This document shows positions 1 to 9,328 of a DNA stretch of 64,000 nt, piece after piece. The stretch is from Litoribrevibacter euphylliae. GTDB lineage: Bacteria > Pseudomonadota > Gammaproteobacteria > Pseudomonadales > Litoribrevibacteraceae. The translations under genes were made by a program, and so were the position numbers. The notes under the pieces are model-generated. The model ran no database searches. It was not told where the DNA came from and worked only from the letters and a program-made list of their open reading frames with translations. Location of the stretch: positions 434,001-498,000 of the forward strand of contig NZ_JBHRSZ010000004.1 of the NCBI RefSeq assembly GCF_042646085.1, read 5' to 3'. Within the stretch, counting starts at the first letter, position 1. Each line of letters starts with the position of its first letter.

Positions 1-2143
1 TTACGATAAAGCTTCGGCTGGTGCCTGTGTAGCCGACGATCTTGCCTGTCCATGGTTTTTTCTGATCGCCATAGTGTTTCAGGCGGTAAGTTCCAGATGG
101 AGCATCTTCAGGAATGGTCCAATGGAGGATGGCATGAGAGGTTCCCCAGAAGCCATCAATACGCTGCCATTGGAATTTGGTTTCCCAGTCATTGTCGTTG
201 GCAACGGTTTGCCATTGACCATTGACCAGACGTTGAACTTTCATGAAGGTGCCTTGCGTTCTTAGGTTGTTCTTCGGATGGCCCGACCAGAACTTAACTG
301 TCACTGTTTGGCCTTTCTGATAGCTGCTGTTGGCGTTCTGAACCACATCACCAATGGATTTGAACACTGGGGCTTGGTCATGTACGACGCCAGTCTGGAA
401 GTTCACGGTTTCACCCGTCAGGTCTCGGGGTGTTGGTTCTTGAGATGGGAATGGGATCGGTGTGATGTCATCATCCGGTGTTTGGTTGGCTGGCAGCATA
501 TCTTCCGCAAGCTGATAGAAGGATTGCTGGTAGGCCGCCAATGTCCATGGGCCGAAGTGCGTTGAGCCGCCTTCGTAGTGTTGAAGATCGTATTCCTCTT
601 TAGTGGTTACGTAGCCGCTGTACGAGTTGGATAGTGCGGCGACCACGGAATAATCCAATTCGCTTGCTAGAACATTGTTCACGGTTTCCATCAAACGGCG
701 ACCGGACATGATGGTAAATTCAGCAGGAACCGCAAGTACGCCCAGCTGACCAATCTTTTGCAAGGTTAATGGCAATACTTCAGGTGACCAAGGGTAGGGC
801 GACGTTTTACCTTGTGCTATGAGTACGGCCTTTGGGGCATGACAATCCAAATCCTCCTGACTTGGCGCAACAATCATGCTGCCAATAAATTGGAAAAATG
901 GGTTGGCCTCTGTAGATCCTTCTTTAAAGAGATCTGGTCCTCGTCCGTCTTCAGTACCGGCTGCGAAGGCTTCACCCAATGCGGCGACACAGGTGGTTTG
1001 AGCTGTACCATTCGTAAAGTCTCCAGAAATTTGAGTCTCAGAGAAATCCACGTAACGGTGTCTAAAATCTATGCTTCCGACCAGTTGCTCATTGGCTGAA
1101 TTGTAGAGCTCTAACGCTTTTTGATATTGGCGCTCACCAATGATTCTGACGTTTTCATAGCGATCCGAAGTCGGGCCTCGGCCTTCATCATCGGGATTCA
1201 CATTCGGTGACATATCACCGGCATTGCTGATGGCGAAGGCGGCAACAAAACTGTCAGAACTTTGGTAATCGGAACCTTTTAATTTCTTCTCAAAGAGATA
1301 AGAGGCGTGACCTTTGTTGTCTCCGCTCAGTAGTTTCTCATCTTTGCCCATGGCATTTGGGTGGGTTGCAAACCAACTGATCATGCCAATTTCTTTATTG
1401 CCCTGTTGAACGAATTTCAACACCGTCATTGGTTTTTCAATGTTGGAATTGTAGTGATTACGTTCAACTGGTGGGTTGTTTTCATAGGCTTCCAGAGAAC
1501 GGTTGTAGCTGGCGTTGGTTAGATCTCCGCGATTCACTAAGATGTAACCGGGCTTAAGGTTGTAATGGGCTTCTTCAATGGACGTAACGATACCGTTTAC
1601 CAATGCCTCGTAGGCTTCTTCGATAAAGCCAAGAATAGTGATGTCATAAAGCGCGTAATGCGATTGGCCACCCACGGCTGCATGGGTATGCGTCGCGCTG
1701 AGTACGACGTTGCGTTCGGTGTAGAGATCACCAAACTTGCCTTGCAGTTTTTTCATCACGCCTTGGAAAACAGATTGCGGCAATATGCCGGCATCGACGC
1801 TGCTAAAGACAATGCGTTTACCGGTTTGTGGATCAACGATGATGAAGGCTCGCGACCATTGCCTGAAATGAATTCCTGCGCTCTTTTGATCCGGGTTGGC
1901 ATAACCCATCAAGCCAACTTCAGCGGCAGGGCCGGTGACATCGTGAATGCCTTGGCCGACCAGGTAATTGTTGTCATAGGCGTGAGCCATATTCCAGGAA
2001 AGTAAACAAACCATCAATAACAGCCCTTGAGCAACCATGAACTGGGCTGTAATGAGCTTCCTGATGGAAAAGTTTCGCTTCGATTGTTGAGATGATTGGT
2101 TTGTATAGAGCTGAGTTGCATAGAGCTGAGTCGTAGAACGCAT
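1..2143 (-). CDS. Neutral/alkaline ceramidase, secreted (C-terminus cut by window edge)
   Basis: This gene encodes a neutral/alkaline non-lysosomal ceramidase, which hydrolyses ceramide to sphingosine and a fatty acid outside the cell. The reading frame is open from an ATG at 2143 (preceded by AAGGAG) to the window edge, giving 714 codons with no stop seen. The protein starts with an unusually long polar stretch of about 35 residues, then a hydrophobic segment ending in NMAHA, a likely signal-peptide end. Family landmarks are THTHAAVGG (metal-binding histidines) near residue 154 and NAGDMSPN near residue 312, whose serine is the family's catalytic nucleophile. The last 130 residues form the C-terminal Ig-like domain and end in TGTSRSFIV, typical of the family's extreme C-terminus, so few residues are missing. 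A secreted sphingomyelinase lies about 10.7 kb away and makes the substrate of this enzyme. Confidence 0.93.
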   Translation of the reverse strand, partial: MRSTTQLYATQLYTNQSSQQSKRNFSIRKLITAQFMVAQGLLLMVCLLSWNMAHAYDNNYLVGQGIHDVTGPAAEVGLMGYANPDQKSAGIHFRQWSRAFIIVDPQTGKRIVFSSVDAGILPQSVFQGVMKKLQGKFGDLYTERNVVLSATHTHAAVGGQSHYALYDITILGFIEEAYEALVNGIVTSIEEAHYNLKPGYILVNRGDLTNASYNRSLEAYENNPPVERNHYNSNIEKPMTVLKFVQQGNKEIGMISWFATHPNAMGKDEKLLSGDNKGHASYLFEKKLKGSDYQSSDSFVAAFAISNAGDMSPNVNPDDEGRGPTSDRYENVRIIGERQYQKALELYNSANEQLVGSIDFRHRYVDFSETQISGDFTNGTAQTTCVAALGEAFAAGTEDGRGPDLFKEGSTEANPFFQFIGSMIVAPSQEDLDCHAPKAVLIAQGKTSPYPWSPEVLPLTLQKIGQLGVLAVPAEFTIMSGRRLMETVNNVLASELDYSVVAALSNSYSGYVTTKEEYDLQHYEGGSTHFGPWTLAAYQQSFYQLAEDMLPANQTPDDDITPIPFPSQEPTPRDLTGETVNFQTGVVHDQAPVFKSIGDVVQNANSSYQKGQTVTVKFWSGHPKNNLRTQGTFMKVQRLVNGQWQTVANDNDWETKFQWQRIDGFWGTSHAILHWTIPEDAPSGTYRLKHYGDQKKPWTGKIVGYTGTSRSFIV

Positions 2144-2271
2144 AAACACTCCTTACTTACCCTAAAAGGATAAGCTCTGACCCATTTGGGACTGCGACAG
2201 TAAAAAGATACGGCACTTATCTGCGTGTCTTGTTTGACTGCCCTCAACGGGTTGTTATTGTTATTTATGTT

Positions 2272-2299
2272 GAATCAGAGATTCAGTGATCGAGTCACT
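2272..2299. promoter_or_regulatory. Two adjacent short inverted repeats between divergent genes
   Basis: The 252-base gap between the ceramidase start and the divergent Dabb lipoprotein holds GAATC-AGA-GATTC (2272-2284), directly followed by AGTGA-TCGAG-TCACT (2285-2299). Both are perfect 5-bp dyads. Their position between divergent genes fits an operator, but short AT-rich dyads also arise by chance. Confidence 0.3.
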
Positions 2300-2395
2300 T
2301 TAGTGATAGATCTCGTGATAAAAATTCACAATGTTTGATCTGGCCAAGACTTTTAACTTCTTGTTTTCTATGTAAAAGTTAAGGTGTCTTTTGTG

Positions 2396-2797
2396 ATGAA
2401 TGAGAAGAAGAATATGAAAAAGGCAGTGGTTTTCGGTTGGGTGGTGTTGATTTCTGTGCTGAGTGGTTGCGCCAGTTGGTCTCAAAATCAACCGGGTAAG
2501 GTGCAACATGTTGTTTTGTTGTGGTTTAAACCGGAGATTAGTGAGAATTACATTCATGAGGTTTCTGAAAACACCCAATCTCTTTTGAATATTCCTGGAA
2601 TTCAGACGTTGCATACAGGACGAGCTATCACCAGTGATCGGCCCATGGTGGATGACTCGTTTGATTTAGGCGTCACCATGACCTTTGATTCAGTAGCATC
2701 GATGCAGTCGTATGTGAGTCATCCTGAACACAAAGCATTTTTAAAACGATATATTATCGGAAAAACGGAGAAGTTGGTGATTTACGACTATCAGTAG
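2396..2797 (+). CDS. Dabb (stress-responsive A/B barrel) domain lipoprotein
   Basis: This is a 133-residue protein with a lipoprotein signal: KKAVVFGWVVLISVLSGC ends in a lipobox (LSGC), so the mature protein would be lipid-anchored at Cys. The rest matches the Dabb dimeric alpha/beta-barrel fold: VQHVVLLWFKPEI opens the domain, and DLGVTMTFDSVASMQSYVSHPEHKAF is the characteristic second half. The molecular function of the family is poorly defined, and no catalytic residues can be assigned. I chose ATG 2396 because AAGGTG at 2381-2386 is well spaced before it. A second ATG at 2414 would still leave an intact signal peptide. It is divergent from the ceramidase gene. Confidence 0.75.
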   Translation: MNEKKNMKKAVVFGWVVLISVLSGCASWSQNQPGKVQHVVLLWFKPEISENYIHEVSENTQSLLNIPGIQTLHTGRAITSDRPMVDDSFDLGVTMTFDSVASMQSYVSHPEHKAFLKRYIIGKTEKLVIYDYQ

Positions 2798-2913
2798 AGG
2801 ATAGGCGGCCATTTGGCCATCAGCTCTTTGTTTTTGTTGTAAAAGATTGGCCTGTATGTATTCTTTCTTTTGGCTATATTTGATGTAACTTACAAAAAGA
2901 ATTAGGAATTAAG

Positions 2914-5900
2914 TTGTCTTCTGCGCACGTCCCATTGTTTCGTTTATTTAGCCTCAAAACCTGGTGGTTCCCAACGCTTCTTTGCTTGGGGTTGATTCCT
3001 GTTTGGGCTTATTCGCCGTTATTGTTCCATACGCTGGCTGAGTTCGTTTCTATTTCGGTGGCGGTGATCACCTTGGTGGTGGCATGGAATACCTTTGTGT
3101 TATCGCACAACCATTATTTGATGTGGCTGGGGATCGGTTATCTCGGGGTCGCCATTCTGGATGGTGCGCATACGCTGACCTTCAAGGGCATGCCGTTCGT
3201 GTCCATCATGGACAACAATACCACCTTACAATATTGGATTATTGCGCGTTATTTCGAAGCCGTTGTTCTGCTTGTTGCGCCTTTCTATATAAGGCCTTTA
3301 GTGAATCGTTACAGTGTCTTTACTGTCATTATTGGTTTGGTGTGCATCTTGATGGCGATGGTGCCGTTAGGTGTTTACCCCGAGATGTTCAACATGGAAA
3401 CTGGACTCACCTTCACAAAGGTAGTGAATGAATGGATCATCATTGCTCTTTTAGTCATTGCCGGGGTGACGAATTACTATGCAAGGCACTCTTTGGAAGA
3501 CAAAACGCTGCATCTGATTTTGGCATCCATTGGGTTTACCATTGCTGCCGAAGTGATGTTTACGCTGTATTCCAACCTCTACGGTTTCACCATCATTGTC
3601 GGGCATTTCTTTAAGCTGTTTTCTTTCTGGGCTATCTATGTAGCGTTGATTGAGTCGAGTCTCAGAGAGCCGTTCAAGAACCTCTCTCGTGGTGCCAATA
3701 CCTACGACGCGATACCTGAAGAAATTTCTCTGGTTGATCGTAATGGTCGGGTGCGTCAGGTCAATAAAGCCATCTGCCTTCAGTTGAATAAGACTCAGCA
3801 AGACTGTTTAGATCAGTCCTGCCATGAGCTTCAGCATGATACGTCTTTGCCCGCAGAAGATTGTGTTATTTGCGCTGCACTTAAAGAGCGTGAGCCGCTT
3901 GAACAACACCGTTTTTATAATTCAAACGATGAGCAGTGGTATGAGATTTCTCTCAGCCCGATTGCGTTTGGTTCTCATCAGGCTGGTATGGTCCATGTTC
4001 GTCGTAATGTGACGGAAGCGAAGGTCGCTCAGGACAGGCTGAATACCCTGAACCGCCTCTATAACGTACAGACCCATTCGAATAAAGCCATCATTGGTGC
4101 GGTTTCGAAAGAAGATTTATTCCAGAGCATATGTGACATTGCCGTTCAGGAAGGAGAGTTCCTGTTGGCTTGGGTGGGCATGATTCGACATGACAGAGTT
4201 GAACCGATTTGCTCCGCAGGAGAAGGGCAGGACTACCTTAAAGAAATGAGAATGAAGGTGGATGATTCCGATCTTTCCAAAGGGCCCGTTGGGCGAGCAG
4301 CCAAGACTGGGCTGGTTCACTTTGTTAATGACACTTCCAATGACCCAAGTTTCCTGCCGTGGCGTGAAGCGGCGTTAAAACGGGGCTATCAAGCCGTTGC
4401 AGCGGTACCCATTAAAGTCGACGGTCAAGCCATCGCGATTTTTACTATCTATTCGCAACTGCCTGAAGTCTTTGGCTCCCAAATGATTTCATTGTTGAGT
4501 AGCTTGAGTGATGATCTGAGTGCTGCGATGGTGATGATTTCAAAAGAGCGCCGTCGTTTAGAGGCCGAGAAAAAACTTCATAACTTGTCTCAGGCGGTGG
4601 AGCAAAGTGCGAACGCCATTATTATTACCGATACGGACTCTCGTATTGAATACATCAACAGGTCCTTTACCAAACTCACCGGTTATTCAGCCCATGAAGT
4701 GATTGGTAAGACACCGCGTATATTGCGTTGTCAGAGTACCGAAGAAGAGACATTAAAAGAGATAAAACAGGCATTACAGTCTGGCCGTGAATGGAATGGC
4801 AAGATTCAGAACAAACGCAAAGACGGGACGCTCTATTGGGCACAGCAGTCGATTTTTTGTATTCGTGATGAGATGGGCAACATCATCCAGTATGCATCCA
4901 CTTCAGAAGATCATACCGAGCTGCATGAAGCACAAGAAACCATCAAACAGTTGGCCTTCTTTGATCCATTAACTCAATTACCCAATCGACGACTGCTTGG
5001 AGATCGTTTTAAGCAGGAATTCCGTCGTCTGGAGCGAATGGAAGGTGCGTCCTTGGCGGTGATGCTACTCGACTTGGACAACTTCAAGACGGTCAACGAT
5101 TCTCTGGGCCATAATGTTGGTGACAGTTTATTAGTGCATGTCGCGTCGATACTTAATCAATGCGTCAGGGCAGAAGATACCGTTTCCCGGTTAGGCGGGG
5201 ATGAGTTCGCGATTTTAATTGGTGGCGCTACGGTTGAGCGTATTACCGACATTGCGGATGCCATTATTCATGCGTTGAGTGAACCCGTTGAGCTGGGTGG
5301 CAAGTTAGTTCAAGTGGGAGCCAGTATTGGTATTTCTTTGTATCCACAGGACGCCAATAACTCTGATGAATTACTTAAAAATGCCGATTTGGCGATGTAT
5401 CACGCCAAGTCTGAAGGTAAGAACCACTTCCAGTTTTATCGTGATGAGCTGAATACCCGAGCACACGATCGCTTGGTATTGGAAAACCGAATTCGCACGG
5501 CCATCGACAAGCAACATTTCCAGCTTTATTACCAGCCGCAGATTCATCTTGCCTCGGGTGAACTCATTGGACTTGAAGCTTTGATTCGCTGGATTGATCC
5601 TGATCATGGCGTCATTTCGCCTGCGGACTTTATTCCTTTGGCTGAAGACACCGGCATGATTGGTCGCATTGGGGATTGGGTAATAGACACCGCTTGTAAA
5701 GAGTTGAAGCTGTTGCATGCTAAAGGGCTTGATCAGATCAAAGTGGCGGTGAATGTCTCTGCGCATCAGTTCAAGAACGGAGAACATCTGTGTAATGTCA
5801 TCCAATCGGCCCTTCAGGGGCATCAGTTGCAATCCAAGTTCTTATCGCTGGAACTGACAGAAAGTATTCTGATTGATGACATTAACGAGACTATCCGCTC

Positions 5901-6240
5901 GTTGAATGATCTGAAAGGCCTGAATATCACGTTGGCAGTGGATGACTTTGGAACCGGCTACTCCTCGTTAAGTTACTTGAAAACCTTTCCTATTGATGTG
6001 CTGAAGATCGATCAATCATTCATTCGGGATATTCTGGAAGACAAGAGCGATAAGGCCATTGTGACGGCGATTATTGCTATGGCGAAAGAGCTGGATTTGC
6101 ACGTATTGGCTGAAGGGGTGGAGACTGTCGATCATAATGACATGTTGAAGGAGTTCGGCTGTGATTACGCTCAGGGCTATTACTATTGCCGTCCAATTCC
6201 GATAGAAGAATTAATCGAGCGTTATACTGAGCAATCATGA
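2914..6240 (+). CDS. MASE3-PAS-GAF-PAS-GGDEF-EAL c-di-GMP turnover protein
   Basis: This 1,108-residue membrane protein combines c-di-GMP synthesis and degradation modules. Residues about 15-250 are a multi-helix MASE3 sensor with the signature FHTLAEF...LDGAHTLTFKGM. A PAS domain follows (about 265-365), then a GAF domain (about 390-550), a second PAS (about 575-690), GGDEF (about 690-850) and EAL (about 865-1105). The diguanylate cyclase signature GGDEF (about 761) is intact, and so are the phosphodiesterase landmarks EALIRW (about 887), DDFGTGYSS and KIDQSF, so both activities are possible. The start is TTG 2914 with TAGGAA just upstream; no other start would keep the membrane sensor whole. 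A periplasmic binding-protein gene follows 49 bases later on the same strand. Confidence 0.92.
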   Translation: MSSAHVPLFRLFSLKTWWFPTLLCLGLIPVWAYSPLLFHTLAEFVSISVAVITLVVAWNTFVLSHNHYLMWLGIGYLGVAILDGAHTLTFKGMPFVSIMDNNTTLQYWIIARYFEAVVLLVAPFYIRPLVNRYSVFTVIIGLVCILMAMVPLGVYPEMFNMETGLTFTKVVNEWIIIALLVIAGVTNYYARHSLEDKTLHLILASIGFTIAAEVMFTLYSNLYGFTIIVGHFFKLFSFWAIYVALIESSLREPFKNLSRGANTYDAIPEEISLVDRNGRVRQVNKAICLQLNKTQQDCLDQSCHELQHDTSLPAEDCVICAALKEREPLEQHRFYNSNDEQWYEISLSPIAFGSHQAGMVHVRRNVTEAKVAQDRLNTLNRLYNVQTHSNKAIIGAVSKEDLFQSICDIAVQEGEFLLAWVGMIRHDRVEPICSAGEGQDYLKEMRMKVDDSDLSKGPVGRAAKTGLVHFVNDTSNDPSFLPWREAALKRGYQAVAAVPIKVDGQAIAIFTIYSQLPEVFGSQMISLLSSLSDDLSAAMVMISKERRRLEAEKKLHNLSQAVEQSANAIIITDTDSRIEYINRSFTKLTGYSAHEVIGKTPRILRCQSTEEETLKEIKQALQSGREWNGKIQNKRKDGTLYWAQQSIFCIRDEMGNIIQYASTSEDHTELHEAQETIKQLAFFDPLTQLPNRRLLGDRFKQEFRRLERMEGASLAVMLLDLDNFKTVNDSLGHNVGDSLLVHVASILNQCVRAEDTVSRLGGDEFAILIGGATVERITDIADAIIHALSEPVELGGKLVQVGASIGISLYPQDANNSDELLKNADLAMYHAKSEGKNHFQFYRDELNTRAHDRLVLENRIRTAIDKQHFQLYYQPQIHLASGELIGLEALIRWIDPDHGVISPADFIPLAEDTGMIGRIGDWVIDTACKELKLLHAKGLDQIKVAVNVSAHQFKNGEHLCNVIQSALQGHQLQSKFLSLELTESILIDDINETIRSLNDLKGLNITLAVDDFGTGYSSLSYLKTFPIDVLKIDQSFIRDILEDKSDKAIVTAIIAMAKELDLHVLAEGVETVDHNDMLKEFGCDYAQGYYYCRPIPIEELIERYTEQS

Positions 6241-6289
6241 TGAATATCAATACCCTCTGGTTTTGTATGGAATAAACTTACGGGGTATT

Positions 6290-7150
6290 ATGGCGCTTCC
6301 GTTTAATATCTGGTTTTTGAGTTGTCGTTTCGTGATTCGTTGTATCCATTCTTTTTTGCTTTGTTTTTGTCTTTGTTTTACTACTTCTGTGCTGGCAGAT
6401 GAGACCTTACTGCTCTCGACCAGTAATGTAATGCCTTGGGGCATTGAGAAACCCGATGGTTCTCACGAAGGTTTACTTGTTGAACTGGCTGATGCCTTTT
6501 GTAATCAGACAGGAATGCAAACTCGAAACCGGTTGAAACCGTATCCTCGTGTAATTAATGACATAAGAACCGGCCAAGCGGACGTTGCAGTGTTATTCCA
6601 TAGCCCGGAGTCAGAAAGCATCGGTTACTCACTTGGTGAGGTTGCCAGCGTTGAAATTATTGCTGTCAGTAAGCGTTCTCACAAACAGATTTCAAGCCTT
6701 TCTGATCTTAATGGCGAGCGTGTTGCCCACGTTCGAGGCTCAAAGTATGGTCCGACATTTGATAACCACACTGGATTTCACAAAGTTCCAGTGAAGAACA
6801 TGAATCAGGGCTTGAGAATGCTGATGAAGAATCATGTCGATGTTGTGGTAAGCACCGACCAGTCTATCTATTACGGCATCGAAAACCTGGCTATTGAAAC
6901 TAAGTGGCTAAAGAAACTCTGGGTGATTTCCACCGCGAAGGCGGACTTGTACCTCTCTAAAAAGTCCGCTTATGTTCATAAAATTGAGCCTTTGAAAGCA
7001 ATCGTCAGTGATCTGAAACGAAACGGTGTGTTGGATCAAATCTTCTACGGCAGAGACTACATAAGCTCACAAGCATTAGAGCAAGAAGAAAGCTGGTTGC
7101 AGCCACCTTCTGATCAAAGGTCTGAGTTACTGGTTTTAGGTTATTACTGA
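6290..7150 (+). CDS. Periplasmic substrate-binding protein, family 3 type
   Basis: This 286-residue exported protein has a signal sequence (a hydrophobic run ending near TTSVLADE) and the layout of a family-3 solute-binding protein: an opening strand ending MPWGIEKPDGSHEGLLVELADAFC, and a second lobe with LNGERVAHVRGSKYG. No ABC permease or ATPase genes are adjacent, so it may be an orphan sensor-type binding protein like those that accompany amino-acid or polyamine sensing systems. I chose ATG 6290; an in-frame TTG at 6263 has weaker support. It lies 49 bases after the large c-di-GMP protein on the same strand, so co-transcription is likely. The ligand cannot be read from sequence. Confidence 0.8.
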   Translation: MALPFNIWFLSCRFVIRCIHSFLLCFCLCFTTSVLADETLLLSTSNVMPWGIEKPDGSHEGLLVELADAFCNQTGMQTRNRLKPYPRVINDIRTGQADVAVLFHSPESESIGYSLGEVASVEIIAVSKRSHKQISSLSDLNGERVAHVRGSKYGPTFDNHTGFHKVPVKNMNQGLRMLMKNHVDVVVSTDQSIYYGIENLAIETKWLKKLWVISTAKADLYLSKKSAYVHKIEPLKAIVSDLKRNGVLDQIFYGRDYISSQALEQEESWLQPPSDQRSELLVLGYY

Positions 7151-7180
7151 TTTCAGGTTATTACTGATTTTAGGTTATTA
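7138..7180. repeat. 17-bp tandem repeat spanning the stop codon
   Basis: The unit AGGTTATTACTGATTTC occurs at 7138-7154, again with one change at 7155-7171, and a third partial copy (AGGTTATTA) ends at 7180. The first copy contains the stop codon of the binding-protein gene, and the second copy preserves the same triplet outside the gene. It looks like a local slippage duplication. Confidence 0.8.
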
Positions 7181-7205
7181 ATAGTGAGCTGATTGGGAGC
7201 TTATG

Positions 7206-8567
7206 CTAGCTCTGAAGCGCTCGTAACAACGGGCTGATTTTTGTCAGCGTTTCCTGATACTCCGCCTCACCATCTGAATCGGCAACAATGCCGCCGCCAC
7301 CCCAAGCATGTAATTGATTACCATCTCGAATCAGCGTCCGGATGGTGATGCTGCTGTCCATTTTGCCATGACGGCTGATGTAGATGATGGAACCGCAATA
7401 AAGGGATCTGTGATGAGGTTCTAATTCATCGATGATCTCCATTGCTCGAATCTTTGGTGCGCCGGTAATGGAGCCGCCAGGAAAGCTATGACCAAGTAAG
7501 CTGGTGGCCGTTTCAGTGGCTTCGAGATCACCCGTCACTGTGCTCACCAAATGGTGTACATTGGGGTAGGTCTCAATATCGAAGAGCTTAGGCACTTTCA
7601 CTGAGAAGGGTTTGCAAACCCGACTGAGGTCATTTCTCAGTAGGTCTACGATCATTAGATTCTCTGCTTTATCTTTCGTACTTTCAGCGAGCTCGTGTTT
7701 GAGATTTTCGTCTTCCTGAGACGTCGCGCCTCTCGGGCGAGTACCTTTGATTGGTTTGGTGGTAACCACCCCTTGTTCTAATTCAATAAAGCGCTCTGGT
7801 GAGTGGCTTAATACATCCCATTGTCCAAGTTGGAAGAATGCAGAGAAGGGCGTTGGGATTTTCTTGGAAATGGTTTCAAAAGCGGTAAAGGAATCGCCTT
7901 CGCAGCTAGCGGTAAAGCGCTGGGCGAAGTTCACCTGATAACAATCGCCGGAGTGAATGTACTCTTGTAGGCGATCAAACTTGTCCAGGTATTCCTGATG
8001 GCTGAGATTGCTGTTAAAGGGCTGAGTTAACGTAAAATCGGTAGCGTTTTTTGTGTTGTCATTCGCACACTCAAAGATGTCCATCAAATCCGACGTAGAA
8101 CGTTGTGTCAGCGCTGAGTCATGTACTAGCCAGGTTTCTTCTTTTAGATGATCGGTGACCAAGGCCCAGCCAAAGATACCAAACCAAGCCGTTGGTAAGG
8201 TAATGTCTTGTTCAGCGGTATTCGGCAAGGTTTCAAGTTGCTGCCCGAAGTCGTAATTCAGAAAGCCAATGGCGCCGCCAAGAAAGGGTAAGTGCTGATA
8301 GGCTTGTGCAATGCCTTGCTCATCGACGGAAAGCTGTTGGATCGTCTGATTCAGGGCGTCCAGTAATGCTGTGCCTTGTAACTCGTCAGAGGCTTGAATT
8401 ATCTCAAACGGCTCTGCAGTGAGAACATCAAAACGCCCCATATGCTCTGTGTATCGACCACGGCCACTTTCCAGTATTACCGGGAAATCCAATGCTCGAA
8501 TCGCACGAAATGCATCGAATGAATTTCGAAGGTAATCAAGCTTATAGATTTGAAGAGTTTGTGGCAT
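7206..8567 (-). CDS. pabB: Aminodeoxychorismate synthase component I
   Basis: PabB converts chorismate plus ammonia (supplied by the PabA glutaminase) to 4-amino-4-deoxychorismate in folate synthesis. The 453-residue length is typical. Diagnostic motifs of the chorismate-binding fold are PIKGTRPRG, whose lysine distinguishes PabB/anthranilate synthase-type enzymes, GSITGAPKIRAMEIIDELEP, YCGSIIYIS and the C-terminal GGGIVADSDGEAEYQET. The N-terminal domain also fits PabB and not TrpE: it lacks a recognisable tryptophan-feedback motif, and no trp genes are nearby. It is transcribed alone on the minus strand, with no PabA or PabC in the window. Confidence 0.93.
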   Translation of the reverse strand: MPQTLQIYKLDYLRNSFDAFRAIRALDFPVILESGRGRYTEHMGRFDVLTAEPFEIIQASDELQGTALLDALNQTIQQLSVDEQGIAQAYQHLPFLGGAIGFLNYDFGQQLETLPNTAEQDITLPTAWFGIFGWALVTDHLKEETWLVHDSALTQRSTSDLMDIFECANDNTKNATDFTLTQPFNSNLSHQEYLDKFDRLQEYIHSGDCYQVNFAQRFTASCEGDSFTAFETISKKIPTPFSAFFQLGQWDVLSHSPERFIELEQGVVTTKPIKGTRPRGATSQEDENLKHELAESTKDKAENLMIVDLLRNDLSRVCKPFSVKVPKLFDIETYPNVHHLVSTVTGDLEATETATSLLGHSFPGGSITGAPKIRAMEIIDELEPHHRSLYCGSIIYISRHGKMDSSITIRTLIRDGNQLHAWGGGGIVADSDGEAEYQETLTKISPLLRALQS

Positions 8568-8718
8568 ATCAGAGGCTATACATCAGCGGCTATTTAACAG
8601 GCGAATAGAATTCGCCGACATTCTACTTATTTCATGACGTTTTGACACATTTTTCCCTATTTACTGATGAGTTTCTTTTTAAAGATACATTAAAGCCCTT
8701 TCTTCAAATTAAGCTACC

Positions 8719-8724
8719 TATAAT
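8719..8724 (+). promoter_or_regulatory. Candidate -10 element (TATAAT) before the L,D-transpeptidase gene
   Basis: A perfect TATAAT lies 52 bases before the GTG start at 8777. No good -35 hexamer is seen at the usual spacing, so this is only a candidate sigma-70 promoter. Confidence 0.4.
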
Positions 8725-8776
8725 ATAGGGGCGCTTTCACGTAGGATGGAAGCGAGTCAGAAAAGGAAGCACGTTT

Positions 8777-9262
8777 GTGATAGGAAACATGATTCACATT
8801 TCTATTAAGGATCAACGCCTAGACTTGATCGAAGAAGGGCAGGTATTGCGATCCTATAGCATATCAACCGCCAAGAATGGTGCCGGTGAAAACAATGGGT
8901 CGGGCCAAACTCCGCGCGGCAAGCACATAATTCGCGCGAAAATAGGGGATGGCCAGCCGATCAATGCGGTGTTTGTTGGTCGCAGAGCTACGGGCGAAGT
9001 CTATACCTCCGATTTAGCGGAAGCCTTCCCTGAGAGAGATTGGATCTTATCCCGAATCTTATGGTTGTCCGGGTGTGAGCCAGGGAAGAACCGGCTCGGT
9101 TCGAAAGACTCCATGAGACGTTATATTTATATCCACGGCACGCCGGACTCTGAACCTATGGGTGTGGCGTTGTCTCATGGTTGTGTTCGTATGCGAAATA
9201 AAGACGTTATTGATTTATTTGATCTGGTGCCCGTGGGGATTCCGGTCGAGATTGTGGAATAA
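8777..9262 (+). CDS. L,D-transpeptidase (YkuD domain)
   Basis: This 161-residue protein is a YkuD-type L,D-transpeptidase. The active-site block YIHGTPDSEPMG...SHGCVRM is complete, with the nucleophile cysteine in SHGCVRM. The domain fills nearly the whole protein (HISIKDQRLDLIEEGQVLRSY is the usual first strand), and no signal peptide or membrane segment is visible. It therefore resembles the short stand-alone YkuD proteins found in many gammaproteobacteria and not the exported Lpp-linking enzymes. I chose GTG 8777 because AAGGAAG lies about 8 bases upstream; ATG 8789 has its purine run too close. The gene is 66 bases before nagZ on the same strand, which suggests a small peptidoglycan-turnover unit. 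Confidence 0.88.
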   Translation: MIGNMIHISIKDQRLDLIEEGQVLRSYSISTAKNGAGENNGSGQTPRGKHIIRAKIGDGQPINAVFVGRRATGEVYTSDLAEAFPERDWILSRILWLSGCEPGKNRLGSKDSMRRYIYIHGTPDSEPMGVALSHGCVRMRNKDVIDLFDLVPVGIPVEIVE

Positions 9263-9280
9263 GCTGATAGCGACAATATT

Positions 9281-9305
9281 AGTGAGTTAAGAGTAGTGAG
9301 TTAAG
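9281..9305. repeat. Short direct repeat AGTGAGTTAAG between two genes
   Basis: AGTGAGTTAAG occurs at 9281-9291 and 9295-9305 in the spacer before nagZ. No function is apparent; it looks like a small duplication. Confidence 0.6.
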
Positions 9306-9328
9306 CGCAAGGCAAAAGAGAAGAAGTT

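Noticed and set aside
2014..2247. 77-residue minus-strand frame overlapping the ceramidase start
   Set aside because: It overlaps the well-supported ceramidase N-terminus in another frame and has no family features.
5371..5832. 153-residue minus-strand frame within the EAL-encoding region
   Set aside because: It is antisense to conserved EAL sequence and is a composition artefact.
8642..8670. TTGACA at 8642 as a -35 promoter element
   Set aside because: No -10 hexamer lies 16-18 bases downstream (the positions read TGATGA).
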